From Opitutaceae bacterium (GTDB lineage: Bacteria > Verrucomicrobiota > Verrucomicrobiia > Opitutales > Opitutaceae), in assembly GCA_024711005.1 (NCBI GenBank), contig JANJTQ010000342.1, positions 1 through 61,263 on the forward strand: DNA of 61,263 nucleotides, written 5' to 3'. Positions 9,250-24,040 of this stretch are shown piece by piece. The notes below the pieces were generated by a model. The model was given only the letters and a program-made list of their open reading frames with translations. It searched no databases and was not told the DNA's origin. How positions within the stretch are numbered: position 1 is the stretch's first letter; the number at the start of each line of letters is the position of its first letter. Position numbers and translations under genes: made by a program.

Positions 9250-9741
9250 ATGAGAGCCGAAAAACAATATTTGATCAGCGAAGTCGAGTCGCACCTCAAG
9301 AAGTCCGACTACGTCATTCTTGCTAATTTCTCGAAGGTGACCGTGTCCGATGTGGCTGAGCTTCGTGCCAGTCTCGCCGCCGAGAAGGCCGAATTCCACG
9401 TCGTGAAGAACAGCTCCCTCCGCGTGGCCGCCAAGGCCCTCGGCCTGCCCGAGTTCGATGCAGCCTCGCTGGCCGGTCCCACGGCCATCCTCGTCGGCGG
9501 AAAGAACCCGGCCGGTGTCGCGAAAATCCTCAAGACGTTCTTCGACAAGAAGCAGAAACTCGAAGTGAAGGTGGGTGTGTTGGAGAAAAAGATTTTCTCC
9601 GCGCAAGAGCTCGCCGTCATCGCCGATCTGCCTCCCTTCGACGTGCTTCGTTCGCAGTTCCTCAGCCTTCTCACGAGCAACGCCGCGGCCTTCGTTCGCG
9701 TCCTTGACGCCAAGGTTAAAAAAGAACAACCCGCCGCCTAA
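9250..9741 (+). CDS. rplJ: 50S ribosomal protein L10
   Basis: A 163-residue protein that anchors L7/L12 dimers on the ribosome. It begins MRAEKQYLISEVESHLKKSD and carries the L10 core FHVVKNSSLRVAAKALG, then GPTAILVGGKNPAGVAKILK. The ATG at 9250, 13 bases after rplA, is chosen because it aligns with the family N-terminus. There is no room upstream for the long L10 leader found in enterobacteria. Confidence 0.98.
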   Translation: MRAEKQYLISEVESHLKKSDYVILANFSKVTVSDVAELRASLAAEKAEFHVVKNSSLRVAAKALGLPEFDAASLAGPTAILVGGKNPAGVAKILKTFFDKKQKLEVKVGVLEKKIFSAQELAVIADLPPFDVLRSQFLSLLTSNAAAFVRVLDAKVKKEQPAA

Positions 9742-9761
9742 CCCATACTCCATCATTTTGA

Positions 9762-9789
9762 GAAGGCACCGGTTTCAATCGGTGCCTTC
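9762..9789 (+). promoter_or_regulatory. Hairpin between rplJ and rplL
   Basis: GAAGGCACCG (9762-9771) and CGGTGCCTTC (9780-9789) form a perfect 10-bp stem with an 8-base loop, 20 bases after the rplJ stop. No U-tract follows. The 143-base rplJ-rplL spacer is longer than usual, so this could be a processing or differential-expression element for the multicopy L7/L12. Confidence 0.65.
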
Positions 9790-9884
9790 GAAAAGCCCAA
9801 AAATCCACAGGAGCAGGCTAGGGGATACGTCTCTTAAACGCGTTTCATTCCCGAAACCGCTAGTTTCTCCAGGAAGTTAATATC

Positions 9885-10265
<381 letters not shown>

Positions 10266-10305
10266 CCACTTGGCGTTCAACGACGCATATTGTCTTCAGT
10301 TTTCG

Positions 10306-10348
10306 GGACAGGCCGTGCTTCGCCGCGGCCTGTCCTTTGCCTTTTTTT
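10306..10348 (+). terminator. Intrinsic terminator/attenuator between rplL and rpoB
   Basis: GGACAGGCCG (10306-10315) pairs with CGGCCTGTCC (10326-10335) around a 10-base loop, followed by a T-rich tract ending in seven Ts (10342-10348). It lies 40 bases after rplL and 118 bases before rpoB. A partial terminator in this place is known from other bacteria, where it lowers rpoBC expression relative to L7/L12. Confidence 0.85.
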
Positions 10349-10465
10349 CGTTACGTTCTTTGTTTCTGCTTCTTGCCACCCCCTTTCGGGCGGTGTGCGC
10401 CTGATATTATCGCGCCCCACTGCGCGATTTTTCCGTCTCTTCTTTCTATCTAACCGGGATCACCC

Positions 10466-13400
10466 ATGGCCGTTCGCAATCAATCCGACCGCATCAACTT
10501 CGGCAAACTCCGTGAAGTCATTGTTCCGCCGAACCTGATCGAAATCCAGATCACGTCTTATCTCGATTTCCTCCAAAAGGGCATCCCCGAGAAACAGCGC
10601 AAGCCCCAGGGCCTTGAAGCTGTTTTCCGCGAGGTCTTCCCGATCGAGTCCTATGACGGCCGCCTCGTCCTCGAATACGTTTCCTACACCCTCGGCGACT
10701 CCAAGAGCTCCGAAATCGAGTGTATTCGCGAGGGCATTACCTATTCGGTTCCCCTCTACGTGAAGCTCCGCCTTCGCGAGGAAGATTTCATCAAGGACGA
10801 GGAAATTTACATGGGAGAGATTCCCATGGTGACGGAGCGAGGCTCCTTCATCATCAACGGTGCCGAGCGCGTCGTGGTCTCCCAGTTGCACCGTTCCCCC
10901 GGCATCGCCTTCGAGGTCACGCCCCACGCCAACGGCAAGCCGCTTCACTCCTTCCGCATCATTCCCGACCGCGGTACATGGCTTGAGGTTCAGTTCGACA
11001 ACAACGATCTCCTCTACGTCTATCTCGACCGCCGTCGCCGCCGCCGCAAGTTCCTCATCACGACCTTGCTCCGCGCCATCGGTTACAGCTCCGACATCGA
11101 TATCCTGAATCTCTTCTACGAGATCAAGGACATCAAGATCGCCAAGGCTCTCGACCTCGAAAACGTCTCCACGCTGGTCCTCGTCGAGGACGCGATCGAT
11201 GCCCAGAAGGGCGTCGTTCTGGCCCGCGCCTTCGAGCCGCTCACCAAGCAGATCGTGCGCACCTTCGAGAAACACGACATTGCCAGTATCCGCGTTATCG
11301 ATACGGCGTCCGACGAGGGTGCGATCATCCGCGCCCTCAAGAAGGATCCGACCCGCAACGAGGAAGAAGCCCTGAAGGAAATTTACAAGCGCCTCCGTCC
11401 GGGCGAGCCCCCGACCACCGCCAACGCCAAGGCCCTGCTCAAGCGTTTGTTTTTCGATCCGAAGCGCTACGATCTCGGCCGCGTCGGTCGCTACAAGATC
11501 AACCAAAAGCTCGGCCTCAAGGTTGACCTTGATCAACGTATTCTCGAGTCCGGCGATGTGACCGCCGCCACCAAGTACCTCGTTCGCCTCAAGCGCGGCG
11601 AGGGTGTCGTCGACGATATTGATCACCTCGGTTCCCGCCGCGTCCGCACCGTCGGCGAACTCCTCGCCAACCAGTGCCGCGTCGGTCTTTCCCGCACGGA
11701 GCGTCTCGTTCGCGAGCGCATGACCATGTACGACCAGAGCGTCGATTCGATCACGCCCCAGAAGCTGATCAACCCGAAGGCGCTCACGACGGTCATTCGT
11801 GATTTCTTCGCCCGTTCGCAGCTGTCGCAGTTCATGGATCAGATCAACCCGCTCGCCGAGGTCACGCACAAGCGTCGTCTCTCCGCCCTCGGGCCTGGTG
11901 GTCTCAACCGCGAACGCGCCGGTTTCGAAGTGCGTGACGTTCATCCGTCCCACTACGGCCGCATCTGCCCGATCGAAACGCCCGAAGGTCCGAACATCGG
12001 TTTGATCAACTCGCTCTCGACATATGCTCGCGTAAACGAATTCGGTTTCATCGAGACGCCCTACCGCCAGGTCAAGGACGGCAAGGTAACCGATAAGATC
12101 GACTACCTCACCGCCGACCAGGAAGAAGCCAAGGTCATCGCGCAGGCCAACTCCGAGCTCGACGAGAAGAACCACTTCGTTGGCAAGGTCACCGTCCGTC
12201 AGGACGGCGAGTTCCTCGAAGTTGCCGCCGACGAGGTTCACTACATGGACGTCTCGCCGAAGCAGGTCATCTCGATCGCCGCCGGTATGATTCCGTTCCT
12301 TGAGCACGACGACGCCAATCGCGCGCTGATGGGTGCGAACATGCAACGTCAAGGCGTGCCTCTCCTCCAGGCCGAGTCGCCGTATGTCGGCACCGGTATC
12401 GAAGAGCGCGTTGCCCGTGACTCCAAGATCGTCGTTGTCGCCGAGGATTCCGGTATCGTCGCTTACGCCGATGCCAAGATGGTTGTCGTCACCAAGGACG
12501 GCGAACTTCCCCGTAACTTCGAGAAGAGCCCCAAGAGCGACCCGAAGAATGGCGTGGCTGTTTACGAGCTCCGCAAGTTCATGCGCTCGAACGCCGGCAC
12601 CTGCTTCAACCAGAAGCCGATCGTCGACAAGGGACAGAAGATCAAAGCCGGCGATATCATCGCCGACGGCCCTTCCACCGAGAAGGGAGAGATGGCCCTC
12701 GGCCGCAACGTGCTCGTCGCGTTCATGCCTTGGAACGGTTACAACTTCGAAGACGCGATTCTGATCTCCGAGAAGGTCCTCAAGGAGGACATCTTCACCT
12801 CGATCCACATTCAAGAATTCGAGGTCACCGCCCGTGATACCAAGCTCGGGCCGGAGGAAATTACCCGTGATATTCCGAACGTCGGTGAAGAGGCCCTCAA
12901 GAACCTCGACCACAACGGCGTCATCCGTGTCGGTGCCGAAGTGAAGCCCGGCGACATCCTCGTCGGCAAAATCACACCCAAGTCCGAAACCGAACTCGCT
13001 CCGGAAGAGAAACTCCTCCGCGCGATCTTCGGCGAAAAGGCCGCCGACGTGAAGGATACCTCCCTCGTCGTCCCCTCCGGCGTCGCCGGCATCATCATGG
13101 ACGTGAAGGTTTCCAGCCGCGTCGATTTCGAGAAGGAGAAACTCTCTCCCTCCGACCGCCGCCGCCAGACCAAGCAGATCCAGGAAGATTACAAGACGCA
13201 GATGGACAAGTTGCGCGAAGGCCTCACCGAGGCCCTCTCCAACATCCTCCTCGGCGAAAAGATCCCGCTCGACGTTATCAACGGCGAGACGAACGAGATC
13301 ATCATCCCCGCCAACCGGAAGATCACCAAGACGCTCCTTCGCAAGCTCGCCGCCGTCTCTAAACACGTCGAGATCGACCCGTCCCCGGTTCGCATCAAGA

Positions 13401-14260
13401 TCATGGAGATCATCGGCTCCTATCAGTCGAAGTTCGACGAGCTGGAAACCGATCGCGAACGCAAGATCAACAGCATCGAAGCCGGTGAAGACAACGGCAA
13501 CGGCGCGATCAAGCAGGTCAAAGTATACATCGCCACGAAGCACAAGCTCGAGGTCGGTGACAAGATGGCCGGTCGTCACGGTAACAAGGGTGTCGTCGCC
13601 AAGATCGTTCCCCAGGAAGACATGCCGTTCCTCCCGGACGGCACCCCGGTCGAAATCTGCTTGAACCCCCTCGGCGTGCCTTCGCGCATGAACGTCGGTC
13701 AGGTGCTTGAAACCCACCTCGGTTGGGCCTGCTCCAAACTCGGTATCAAGGTCGCCACCCCGGTGTTCGACGGTATCCCCGAAAAGAAGGTCCGCGAATA
13801 CCTCAAGGACGCCGGCCTGCCCACCACGGGCAAGAGTGTGCTCTTTGACGGTCGCACCGGCGAGAAGATCGATCAGCAGGTCGTGGTCGGCTACATCTAC
13901 ATGATGAAGCTGAACCATCTTGTGTCCCATAAGATCCACGCCCGTGCGGTCGGTCCTTACTCCCTCGTCACGCAGCAGCCCTTGGGCGGCAAAGCCCAAT
14001 ACGGCGGCCAGCGCTTCGGCGAAATGGAGGTTTGGGCGCTCGAAGCTTACGGCGCGGCGCACACGCTCCAGGAGCTCCTCACCGTCAAGTCCGACGACGT
14101 GCAGGGCCGCACCAAGATCTACGAGTCGCTCGTCAAGGGTGACAACACGCTGGTCGCGGGCACGCCCGAGTCCTTCAATGTGTTGATCAAGGAAATCCAG
14201 TCCCTCGGTCTGGATATCAAGCTCAACAAGCGCGACGCCCTCGGCGGTCTCACCGCCTGA
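10466..14260 (+). CDS. rpoB: DNA-directed RNA polymerase subunit beta
   Basis: A 1264-residue subunit. The region around 11825-12010 encodes the rifampicin-binding segment ([20 protein letters not shown], then [20 protein letters not shown] and [17 protein letters not shown]). The C-terminal [16 protein letters not shown] and [20 protein letters not shown] motifs are intact. It lies 47 bases upstream of rpoC. Long frames open on the opposite strand are a by-product of codon bias. Confidence 0.99.
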   Translation: MAVRNQSDRINFGKLREVIVPPNLIEIQITSYLDFLQKGIPEKQRKPQGLEAVFREVFPIESYDGRLVLEYVSYTLGDSKSSEIECIREGITYSVPLYVKLRLREEDFIKDEEIYMGEIPMVTERGSFIINGAERVVVSQLHRSPGIAFEVTPHANGKPLHSFRIIPDRGTWLEVQFDNNDLLYVYLDRRRRRRKFLITTLLRAIGYSSDIDILNLFYEIKDIKIAKALDLENVSTLVLVEDAIDAQKGVVLARAFEPLTKQIVRTFEKHDIASIRVIDTASDEGAIIRALKKDPTRNEEEALKEIYKRLRPGEPPTTANAKALLKRLFFDPKRYDLGRVGRYKINQKLGLKVDLDQRILESGDVTAATKYLVRLKRGEGVVDDIDHLGSRRVRTVGELLANQCRVGLSRTERLVRERMTMYDQSVDSITPQKLINPKALTTVIRDFFARSQLSQFMDQINPLAEVTHKRRLSALGPGGLNRERAGFEVRDVHPSHYGRICPIETPEGPNIGLINSLSTYARVNEFGFIETPYRQVKDGKVTDKIDYLTADQEEAKVIAQANSELDEKNHFVGKVTVRQDGEFLEVAADEVHYMDVSPKQVISIAAGMIPFLEHDDANRALMGANMQRQGVPLLQAESPYVGTGIEERVARDSKIVVVAEDSGIVAYADAKMVVVTKDGELPRNFEKSPKSDPKNGVAVYELRKFMRSNAGTCFNQKPIVDKGQKIKAGDIIADGPSTEKGEMALGRNVLVAFMPWNGYNFEDAILISEKVLKEDIFTSIHIQEFEVTARDTKLGPEEITRDIPNVGEEALKNLDHNGVIRVGAEVKPGDILVGKITPKSETELAPEEKLLRAIFGEKAADVKDTSLVVPSGVAGIIMDVKVSSRVDFEKEKLSPSDRRRQTKQIQEDYKTQMDKLREGLTEALSNILLGEKIPLDVINGETNEIIIPANRKITKTLLRKLAAVSKHVEIDPSPVRIKIMEIIGSYQSKFDELETDRERKINSIEAGEDNGNGAIKQVKVYIATKHKLEVGDKMAGRHGNKGVVAKIVPQEDMPFLPDGTPVEICLNPLGVPSRMNVGQVLETHLGWACSKLGIKVATPVFDGIPEKKVREYLKDAGLPTTGKSVLFDGRTGEKIDQQVVVGYIYMMKLNHLVSHKIHARAVGPYSLVTQQPLGGKAQYGGQRFGEMEVWALEAYGAAHTLQELLTVKSDDVQGRTKIYESLVKGDNTLVAGTPESFNVLIKEIQSLGLDIKLNKRDALGGLTA

Positions 14261-14307
14261 TCCGGTTCACGTCACCATTTAACGAATACACAGGGAATTA
14301 ACTCAAA

Positions 14308-18447
<4,140 letters not shown>

Positions 18448-18475
18448 CCGCGAGTCATTTCATCAAAACTCAAAG

Positions 18476-18505
18476 CCGTGAACGCCCGTCGTTCGCGGTT
18501 TTTTT
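18476..18505 (+). terminator. Intrinsic terminator after rpoC
   Basis: CCGTGAACG (18476-18484) pairs with CGTTCGCGG (18490-18498) around a 5-base loop, followed by seven Ts (18499-18505). It lies 28 bases after the rpoC stop and closes the secE-to-rpoC transcription unit. Confidence 0.92.
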
Positions 18506-18796
18506 GTGCCCTGCCATATCCTGACGGTGGACGGACAGTATTTCAGTGAGCATCATGGAGCGTTGATTGGATCCCGTGGAAACGCCGGCACGCCCCTGTC
18601 AAAGAAGGAAGCCGTTCCTTGGTGTACCGGCCATCGACCCGTCATGTCGGAACAACGTTGACGACGATCTTATTTGTGTCGGTCGAGTGGTGGTCGATAT
18701 ACGGCCGGTCAGCCGAGACGATCATTGAACTGTTGGAGGCACCTCGGCGGCGTGCATGATGTATGGCCAGTCTGTGTGGGCTCAATGCCTGGACGC

Positions 18797-18817
18797 TTGC
18801 TCATTAGGAATGAGCAA
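18797..18817. repeat. Perfect 9-bp palindromic hairpin
   Basis: TTGCTCATT and AATGAGCAA flank a 3-base AGG centre. The symmetry makes it usable on either strand. It could be a protein-binding operator or part of an RNA fold. No coding frame surrounds it. Confidence 0.6.
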
Positions 18818-19130
18818 AGGAAATCCCTTGCCGGACTCCTTATTGTCGCGGAACGCGGTGAGTGAGGCGAGAGGCACGTGGGCGAGTGGGGGGAGTCGAT
18901 GCGGGGGTGGATTGTATTTGAAAAATAGATACGACTCGACGGCGAAGCGTTCGGAGTTGGCCTCTCTGTTGTGATGACCGTGCGGTTTCGACGCCATGAA
19001 AAGGAAAGGTCGGGAGTTGTTCGGATCCAGGCCTGGTTGAATTGCTTCACTCGCCGTTTTTCAAAATAGCGCGCGATGGCGCGATGCTCGTGCTGCGTGG
19101 GGCGCTCAACGCAGCGAAATACGATCGGCA

Positions 19131-19197
19131 GATTTCGGTGTTTCATTCCCGGCGAAATACCCTCCGGGTATTTTTTGGTCATTCACCATCGAAATCC
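19131..19197. other. Nested hairpin element upstream of the str cluster
   Basis: An outer stem GATTTCG (19131-19137)/CGAAATC (19191-19197) encloses an inner 8-bp stem AAATACCC (19155-19162)/GGGTATTT (19166-19173) with a 3-base loop. The inner stem merges into a run of six Ts (19171-19176) on the plus strand, so it could terminate a short transcript made inside the gap. A structured RNA is the other reading. Confidence 0.5.
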
Positions 19198-19362
19198 GCT
19201 CGCTATTTTACCCCGCTACTCCGCCTTCAATTGAATTGTTACGGCTTGGGCGAACGACGGCTCGTTTTCCCTTTGTGGAGGCAGGGAGCGCGCACGAGAG
19301 CGGTTTGACGTTTTCCATTCGCGGGCGGGCGGCGGGCGCCTGCCGGGCCTCCCATTGTTTTG

Positions 19363-19493
19363 GGCGGGCGTCGCGGATTCCCGATCACGGGGTGTCGGGT
19401 TGATCCTTTCCTGCCTTGCGTCGTGGACGCCCGCCGAAAGACCGGCGATTTCTAGGCGGGGGGGAGTGGCCGGGCGGCCTTCTCCCGCTCCCC
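19363..19493. other. GC-rich structured segment
   Basis: GGCGGGCGTC (19363-19372) is the exact reverse complement of GACGCCCGCC (19426-19435), with an inner CCCGA/TCGGG pair between them. Next follows a hairpin with outer GGGGAG (19461-19466)/CTCCCC (19488-19493) and inner GGCCG (19468-19472)/CGGCC (19475-19479). Two adjacent nested folds in a non-coding stretch are compatible with a structured RNA, but GC-rich sequence gives such pairs by chance more readily. Confidence 0.4.
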
Positions 19494-19839
19494 TTGTTCG
19501 GCTTGCCGTCTGTATCCGTTATGCAGGCACTCTAACGGCTCATTGCGCGCGGCGTTCCGTATCGCAGCCCCCTATCTGAATAATGGCATGCCGATGTGCA
19601 TCCAGGGCATGGCTCGTCGAAGCCCTTTTCACTCGATCAGAAATGAAGGAGCAGGGCCTCTCCGTGCGAAGACCCATCCTGCCGGGCTGTCCAACCGAAG
19701 GAGGTATGCGCCTCTGTTTCGTGGTGCCCGATGACCGCCGGGCGCGGACTAATTTCGATTTTGGCTAAAATCTGCTTGCCGAGGTTTACCGCCTTGGTAG
19801 CTTCCGCCTCTTTTCGTCATTTCATAGCCACACTTCGAT

Positions 19840-20223
19840 ATGCCAACCATCAACCAACTCGTGCGCAAGGGACGTCGTCAGATCCGCGCGAAGTCCAAGT
19901 CCCCCGCGCTTTCCGGCAACCCCTTCCGTCGCGGCGTGTGCGTGCAGGTCATGACCCGCACCCCCAAGAAGCCGAACTCCGCTATCCGTAAAGTGGCGAA
20001 GGTTCGCCTCACCAACGGCAACGAAGTGATCTCCTACATCCCCGACGAGGGCCACAATCTCCAAGAGCACTCCATCGTGCTCGTGCGCGGCGGCCGCGTT
20101 AAGGATTTGCCCGGCGTTCGCTACCACATTGTTCGCGGAACCCTTGACGCCACCGGTGTCGAGAAACGCCGTCGCAGCCGCTCCAAATACGGTGTCAAGC
20201 GCCCCAAGGCCGCCAAGAAGTAA
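19840..20223 (+). CDS. rpsL: 30S ribosomal protein S12
   Basis: A 127-residue protein at the decoding centre. [33 protein letters not shown] and the [19 protein letters not shown] loop (with the Asp that is often methylthiolated) are canonical. The Lys of PKKPNSA, the usual streptomycin-resistance position, is wild type. First gene of the str cluster; 21 bases precede rpsG. Confidence 0.99.
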   Translation: MPTINQLVRKGRRQIRAKSKSPALSGNPFRRGVCVQVMTRTPKKPNSAIRKVAKVRLTNGNEVISYIPDEGHNLQEHSIVLVRGGRVKDLPGVRYHIVRGTLDATGVEKRRRSRSKYGVKRPKAAKK

Positions 20224-20244
20224 TCAAATCGAGGAACCAAGACC

Positions 20245-20718
20245 ATGTCACGCCGCCACAAAGCCGATAAGCGTCAAACGACGCCGGATATCCGTTATAA
20301 CAGCCCGCTCGTCGCCCACCTCGTCAATGTTGTGATGCAAGACGGCAAAAAGAACACCGCCGAGCGCATCGTCTACGGTGCGTTTGAGAAGGTCTCCGAG
20401 AAGCTCGAAAAAGGCGATCCGGTTGACCTGATGATCGGCGCACTCGAGAACGCCCGTCCTCGTCTTGAGGTGAAGAGCCGTCGTGTTGGCGGTGCAACCT
20501 ACCAGGTTCCCGTCGAGATTTCCTATGAACGTCAAGAAAGTCTTGCCCTCCGTTGGATCGTCAGCGCCGCCACCAAGCGCAAAGGTGTTCCGATGAAGGA
20601 TGCTCTCGCGACCGAAATCGTCGATGCCTACAACAATACGGGCAGCGTCGTTAAGAAGAAGGAAGACACTCACAAGATGGCTCAGGCAAATCGTGCCTTC
20701 GCCCACCTCCGCTGGTAA
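20245..20718 (+). CDS. rpsG: 30S ribosomal protein S7
   Basis: A 157-residue 16S rRNA-binding protein that nucleates the 30S head. [18 protein letters not shown] and the core [19 protein letters not shown], ending [20 protein letters not shown], are typical, and the length is normal. It lies between rpsL and fusA in the standard order, 14 bases before fusA. Confidence 0.99.
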   Translation: MSRRHKADKRQTTPDIRYNSPLVAHLVNVVMQDGKKNTAERIVYGAFEKVSEKLEKGDPVDLMIGALENARPRLEVKSRRVGGATYQVPVEISYERQESLALRWIVSAATKRKGVPMKDALATEIVDAYNNTGSVVKKKEDTHKMAQANRAFAHLRW

Positions 20719-20732
20719 GAAACTGCTGTTCC

Positions 20733-22916
20733 ATGTCCGACGCTCCCGTCATCTCCATCGTCACCGATAAGTCAAAGGTCTCTTCGGTTAACTCCAAGAA
20801 CCGTCCATTTCCTCTGGAGTGGACCCGTAACATCGGCATTGCCGCGCACATTGATGCGGGCAAGACGACCACCAGCGAACGCATCCTGTTCTACTCGGGC
20901 AGTGTTCATAAGATGGGCGAAGTGCATGAAGGCACCGCCGTGACGGACTGGATGGAGCAGGAGCGCGAGCGCGGCATCACCATCACCGCTGCCGCCATAT
21001 CTTGCGCTTGGAATGCCTCGTGCGGTCCGTGGAAGGGCATCAAACAGCGTATCAACATCATCGATACTCCCGGGCACGTGGATTTCACCGCCGAGGTCGA
21101 GCGCTCCATGCGCGTTCTTGACGGTGCCGTGGCCGTGTTCTGCGCCGTAGCCGGCGTGCAGCCCCAGTCCGAAACGGTTTGGCGCCAAGCTAACAAATAT
21201 GGCGTGCCGCGCGTTGCCTTCATCAACAAGATGGACCGCACGGGTGCCGATTTCTTCCGCGCTATCGACGAGATGCGTGAGAAGCTCGGTGCAAACGCAC
21301 ATGCGTTGTTCCTCCCGATCGGAAAAGAGGAAAACTTCACGGGCTTGGTGGACCTCGTCCAGAACTGCGCCTACATCTTCGAGGATCCTACTAATATGGA
21401 TCTTGATCCGAAGAGGCATCCGATCCCCGCCGATCTTGCCACGCAGGCCAAGGAATACCGTGAAAAGCTTATCGAGGCGGCCTCCGATTTCGATGACGTC
21501 CTTGCCGAGAAATATCTCGGTGGCGAGGAAATCACCCCTGAAGATCTTCTCATCGGGGTTCGCAAAGCGACCGTTTCGATGAAATTTACCGGCGTCATCC
21601 CCGGTTCCGCCTTCAAGAAAAAGGGCGTGCAGCGTCTTCTCGACTGCGTGGTTAACTACCTGCCTTGTCCGATCGACGTTCCTCCGATGAAGGGTCAGGA
21701 CAGCGATGGTACCGAGGTTCAGGTCGTTGTTGATGACAATGCAAAGCTGGCCGGGCTCGCTTTCAAGCTCTGGACGGACCCGTTCGTCGGCAAGCTAGTG
21801 TTCTACCGTGTCTACACCGGAACCCTTCAGAAGGGGACCTCTCTTTACAATCCCCGGACCCGCCGTTCCGAACGCGTTAGCCGTCTCGTGCTGATGCGCG
21901 CAATGGATCGTGAGGAAATCGACACTGCGTATTCCGGTGATATCTGCGCGCTCGTTGGAGTTAAGGACGTCATCACCGGCGACACCCTCTGCAACGAGGA
22001 CTACGATGTTCGTCTGGAGCCGCCGTCCTTCCCCGAGCCCGTTATCGCGATGTCGATCGAGCCGAATTCGAAGGCGGACCAGGAAAAACTCGGCAACGCC
22101 CTCCAGCGACTCGTGGCCGAGGATCCGACTCTCCGAGTGAAGACCGACACCGACACCGGTCAGACCATTCTCGCCGGCATGGGTGAGCTTCATCTCGAAA
22201 TCATCGTCGATCGTATGAAGCGCGAGTTCAAGGTCGAGGCGACGGTCGGCAAGCCTCAGATCGCCTATCGCGAAACCGTCACGGCTAACTCCGACGGCGA
22301 AGGAAAGTTTATCCGTCAGTCCGGCGGCAAAGGCCAATATGGCCATGTTGTCGTCAAGATGGAGCCCAACGAGAAGGGCAAGGGCGTCGAAGTCTTCAAC
22401 GAAACCGTTGGTGGCTCGATCCCGAAGGAATTCATCAAGCCTTCAACCGATGGCATCATGGAAGCCGCCAACAACGGTGTGGTCGCCGGGTATCCGGTGG
22501 TCGACGTGATCATTCGTATTGTGGATGGCTCCTTCCACGAAGTGGACTCGTCGGAAATGGCCTTTAAGATGGCCGGTATCTTCGCGTTCAAGGATGCCAT
22601 GCAGAAGGCTCAGCCCATCCTCCTTGAGCCGATCATGGGCGTCGAAGTGACCACTCCCGAAGAATATCAGGGCGACCTCATCGGCGACATCAACCGTCGT
22701 CGTGGCCGGATCAACGGCATGGAGTCCAAGAATGGTGCCTGCATCATCAACTCGCATGTACCCCTTGAGATGCTCTTCGGTTATGTCACCGACATCCGTT
22801 CGCTCTCGAAGGGTCGCGCCAGCGCCTCGATCACGCCCTCTCACTTCGAGCAGGTTCCGAACTCTCTCCTCACCAAGATCGTCGAGTCTTCCACCAAGGC
22901 TCCCGCTCGCACCTAA
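20733..22916 (+). CDS. fusA: Elongation factor G
   Basis: A 727-residue translocase GTPase. The G1 AHIDAGKTTTSERILFYSG, switch RGITITAAAIS, G3 DTPGHVDFTAEVERSM and G4 NKMDRTGADF are intact, as are domains II-V (SGGKGQYGHVVVKMEP; GYPVVDVIIRIVDGSFHEVD). It carries about 25 extra N-terminal residues before the G domain. Third gene of the str cluster, followed at 21 bases by rpsJ, not by tuf. Confidence 0.99.
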   Translation: MSDAPVISIVTDKSKVSSVNSKNRPFPLEWTRNIGIAAHIDAGKTTTSERILFYSGSVHKMGEVHEGTAVTDWMEQERERGITITAAAISCAWNASCGPWKGIKQRINIIDTPGHVDFTAEVERSMRVLDGAVAVFCAVAGVQPQSETVWRQANKYGVPRVAFINKMDRTGADFFRAIDEMREKLGANAHALFLPIGKEENFTGLVDLVQNCAYIFEDPTNMDLDPKRHPIPADLATQAKEYREKLIEAASDFDDVLAEKYLGGEEITPEDLLIGVRKATVSMKFTGVIPGSAFKKKGVQRLLDCVVNYLPCPIDVPPMKGQDSDGTEVQVVVDDNAKLAGLAFKLWTDPFVGKLVFYRVYTGTLQKGTSLYNPRTRRSERVSRLVLMRAMDREEIDTAYSGDICALVGVKDVITGDTLCNEDYDVRLEPPSFPEPVIAMSIEPNSKADQEKLGNALQRLVAEDPTLRVKTDTDTGQTILAGMGELHLEIIVDRMKREFKVEATVGKPQIAYRETVTANSDGEGKFIRQSGGKGQYGHVVVKMEPNEKGKGVEVFNETVGGSIPKEFIKPSTDGIMEAANNGVVAGYPVVDVIIRIVDGSFHEVDSSEMAFKMAGIFAFKDAMQKAQPILLEPIMGVEVTTPEEYQGDLIGDINRRRGRINGMESKNGACIINSHVPLEMLFGYVTDIRSLSKGRASASITPSHFEQVPNSLLTKIVESSTKAPART

Positions 22917-22937
22917 CCTTCCGTTCTTTTTATCGCC

Positions 22938-23246
22938 ATGAAAGGCCAACGCATTCGCATCAAACTCCAGGGCTTCGATTATCGCGTGATCGATCAGTCC
23001 GCTTCGGAAATCGTCGAGACCGCCAAGCGCTCCGGTGCCCGTGTCTCCGGTCCGATCCCGCTTCCGACCCGCATCGAAAAGCTCACGGTCAACCGTTCCC
23101 CGCACGTCGATAAAAAGTCGATGGAGCAGTTCGAGACGCGCACCCACAAGCGCCTCATCGATATCATCGAGCCGACCGCGCAGACGGTCGATGAGCTCAA
23201 AAAATTAAATCTCCCCTCGGGCGTTGACATCACCATCAACGTGTGA
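22938..23246 (+). CDS. rpsJ: 30S ribosomal protein S10
   Basis: A 102-residue protein of the 30S head, also NusE in transcription antitermination. [20 protein letters not shown] and [40 protein letters not shown] are diagnostic. It follows fusA closely (21 bases) but is separated from rplC by 122 bases, so here it looks like the last gene of the str unit as well as the head of the S10 cluster. Confidence 0.99.
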   Translation: MKGQRIRIKLQGFDYRVIDQSASEIVETAKRSGARVSGPIPLPTRIEKLTVNRSPHVDKKSMEQFETRTHKRLIDIIEPTAQTVDELKKLNLPSGVDITINV

Positions 23247-23290
23247 GTTAAGGACCGACCCAGAACACACAATTTACATTTTAGCAGCAT

Positions 23291-23317
23291 CCCATGTGCA
23301 CCCCGTGCACCTCTGGG
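23291..23317 (+). promoter_or_regulatory. Hairpin in the rpsJ-rplC leader
   Basis: CCCA-T-GTGCAC-CCC-GTGCAC-CTC-TGGG forms a two-part stem: six pairs at the tip, a small internal loop and four pairs at the base. It occupies the middle of the 122-base spacer before rplC. A mRNA leader that controls the L3-L4-L23 genes is a natural hypothesis, since L4 autoregulates the S10 operon in enterobacteria, but the fold differs from that leader. Confidence 0.5.
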
Positions 23318-23368
23318 TTTCTCTAATGTAGGTCGTCAAACGGAAATCTTTCCACCTACCACTTAGCC

Positions 23369-24019
23369 ATGTCCATCAGCACCCTACTCGGTAAAAAAAT
23401 CGGGATGACGCAGGTCTATGACGCTCAAAACGTCTTGGTTCCCGTCACCGTGGTCGAAGCCGGCCCATGCCCGATCGTCCAGATCAAGACCACCCAGGTC
23501 GACGGTTATAACGCCGTCCAGCTTGGCTTCTCCAAGCAGAAGTCTAAGAACGCCTCCAAGGCCGAAAAGAACCATGCCGCCAAGGCCGGTCTCGAGGACG
23601 CTCCTCGCGTTCTCAACGAAGTTCGCCTCGACGAGGTCGCTTCGCTCAAAATCGGTGACGTGGTCACCGTCGCCGCCTTCACCGAAGGTCAGCTCGTCGA
23701 CGTGATCGGCATCACCAAAGGTAAAGGTTTCCAAGGCGTCGTGAAGCGCTTCCGTGTCGGTGGTGGTCCCGCCTCGCACGGTTCCATGTTCCATCGTCGT
23801 ATCGGTTCGATCGGTATGCGCCAGACTCCTGGCCGTACTTGGAAGAACCAAGCGATGCCCGGCCATATGGGCCAGCTTCGTGTCACCACGCAGAACCTTA
23901 CTCTCGTGAAGATCCTTCCCGAGAAGAACCTGCTCCTCGTCAAAGGCGCCATCCCGGGCGCCAACGGTGACGACGTGATCGTTCGCACCGCCATCAAGGG
24001 TCAGCCCAAGAAAGCCTAA
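23369..24019 (+). CDS. rplC: 50S ribosomal protein L3
   Basis: A 216-residue early-assembly protein near the peptidyl transferase centre. STLLGKKIGMTQVYDAQNV, the loop FQGVVKRFRVGGGPASHGS with the Gln that is commonly methylated near RTWKNQAMPGHMG, and QNLTLVKILPEKNLLLVKGA are standard L3 features. 21 bases precede rplD. Confidence 0.99.
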   Translation: MSISTLLGKKIGMTQVYDAQNVLVPVTVVEAGPCPIVQIKTTQVDGYNAVQLGFSKQKSKNASKAEKNHAAKAGLEDAPRVLNEVRLDEVASLKIGDVVTVAAFTEGQLVDVIGITKGKGFQGVVKRFRVGGGPASHGSMFHRRIGSIGMRQTPGRTWKNQAMPGHMGQLRVTTQNLTLVKILPEKNLLLVKGAIPGANGDDVIVRTAIKGQPKKA

Positions 24020-24040
24020 CCCAAAGGGAAACACACTGAC

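Larger units (their letters stand above)
18506..19839. other. 1.33 kb gene-poor gap between rpoC and rpsL
   Basis: No convincing protein-coding gene is visible on either strand. Open frames are short, lack third-position bias and match no family I recognise. The segment does hold several strong dyads: 18797-18817, 19131-19197, a long-range pair 19363-19372/19426-19435, a GC-rich hairpin 19461-19493 and a small one at 19779-19797 just before rpsL. It may contain the str-operon promoter and leader, a small RNA, or a decayed gene. I looked for and did not find tmRNA, 6S, SRP or RNase P signatures. Confidence 0.7.

Noticed and set aside
10460-14062. A 1200-codon open frame on the minus strand over rpoB
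   Set aside because: It mirrors the C-ending codon bias of rpoB on the plus strand and its translation matches no family; the plus-strand gene is unmistakable.
18709-19182. A 157-codon minus-strand frame in the rpoC-rpsL gap, considered as a transposase remnant
   Set aside because: No transposase motif, Ser/Pro/Thr/Arg-rich composition of chance translation, no third-position bias, no flanking terminal repeats or target duplication.
19042-19308. An 88-codon plus-strand frame in the same gap
   Set aside because: It runs through the nested hairpin element and resembles no protein; no ribosome binding site.
18506-19839. tmRNA, 6S RNA, SRP RNA or RNase P RNA in the gap
   Set aside because: None of the diagnostic core motifs of these RNAs was found on either strand by eye.
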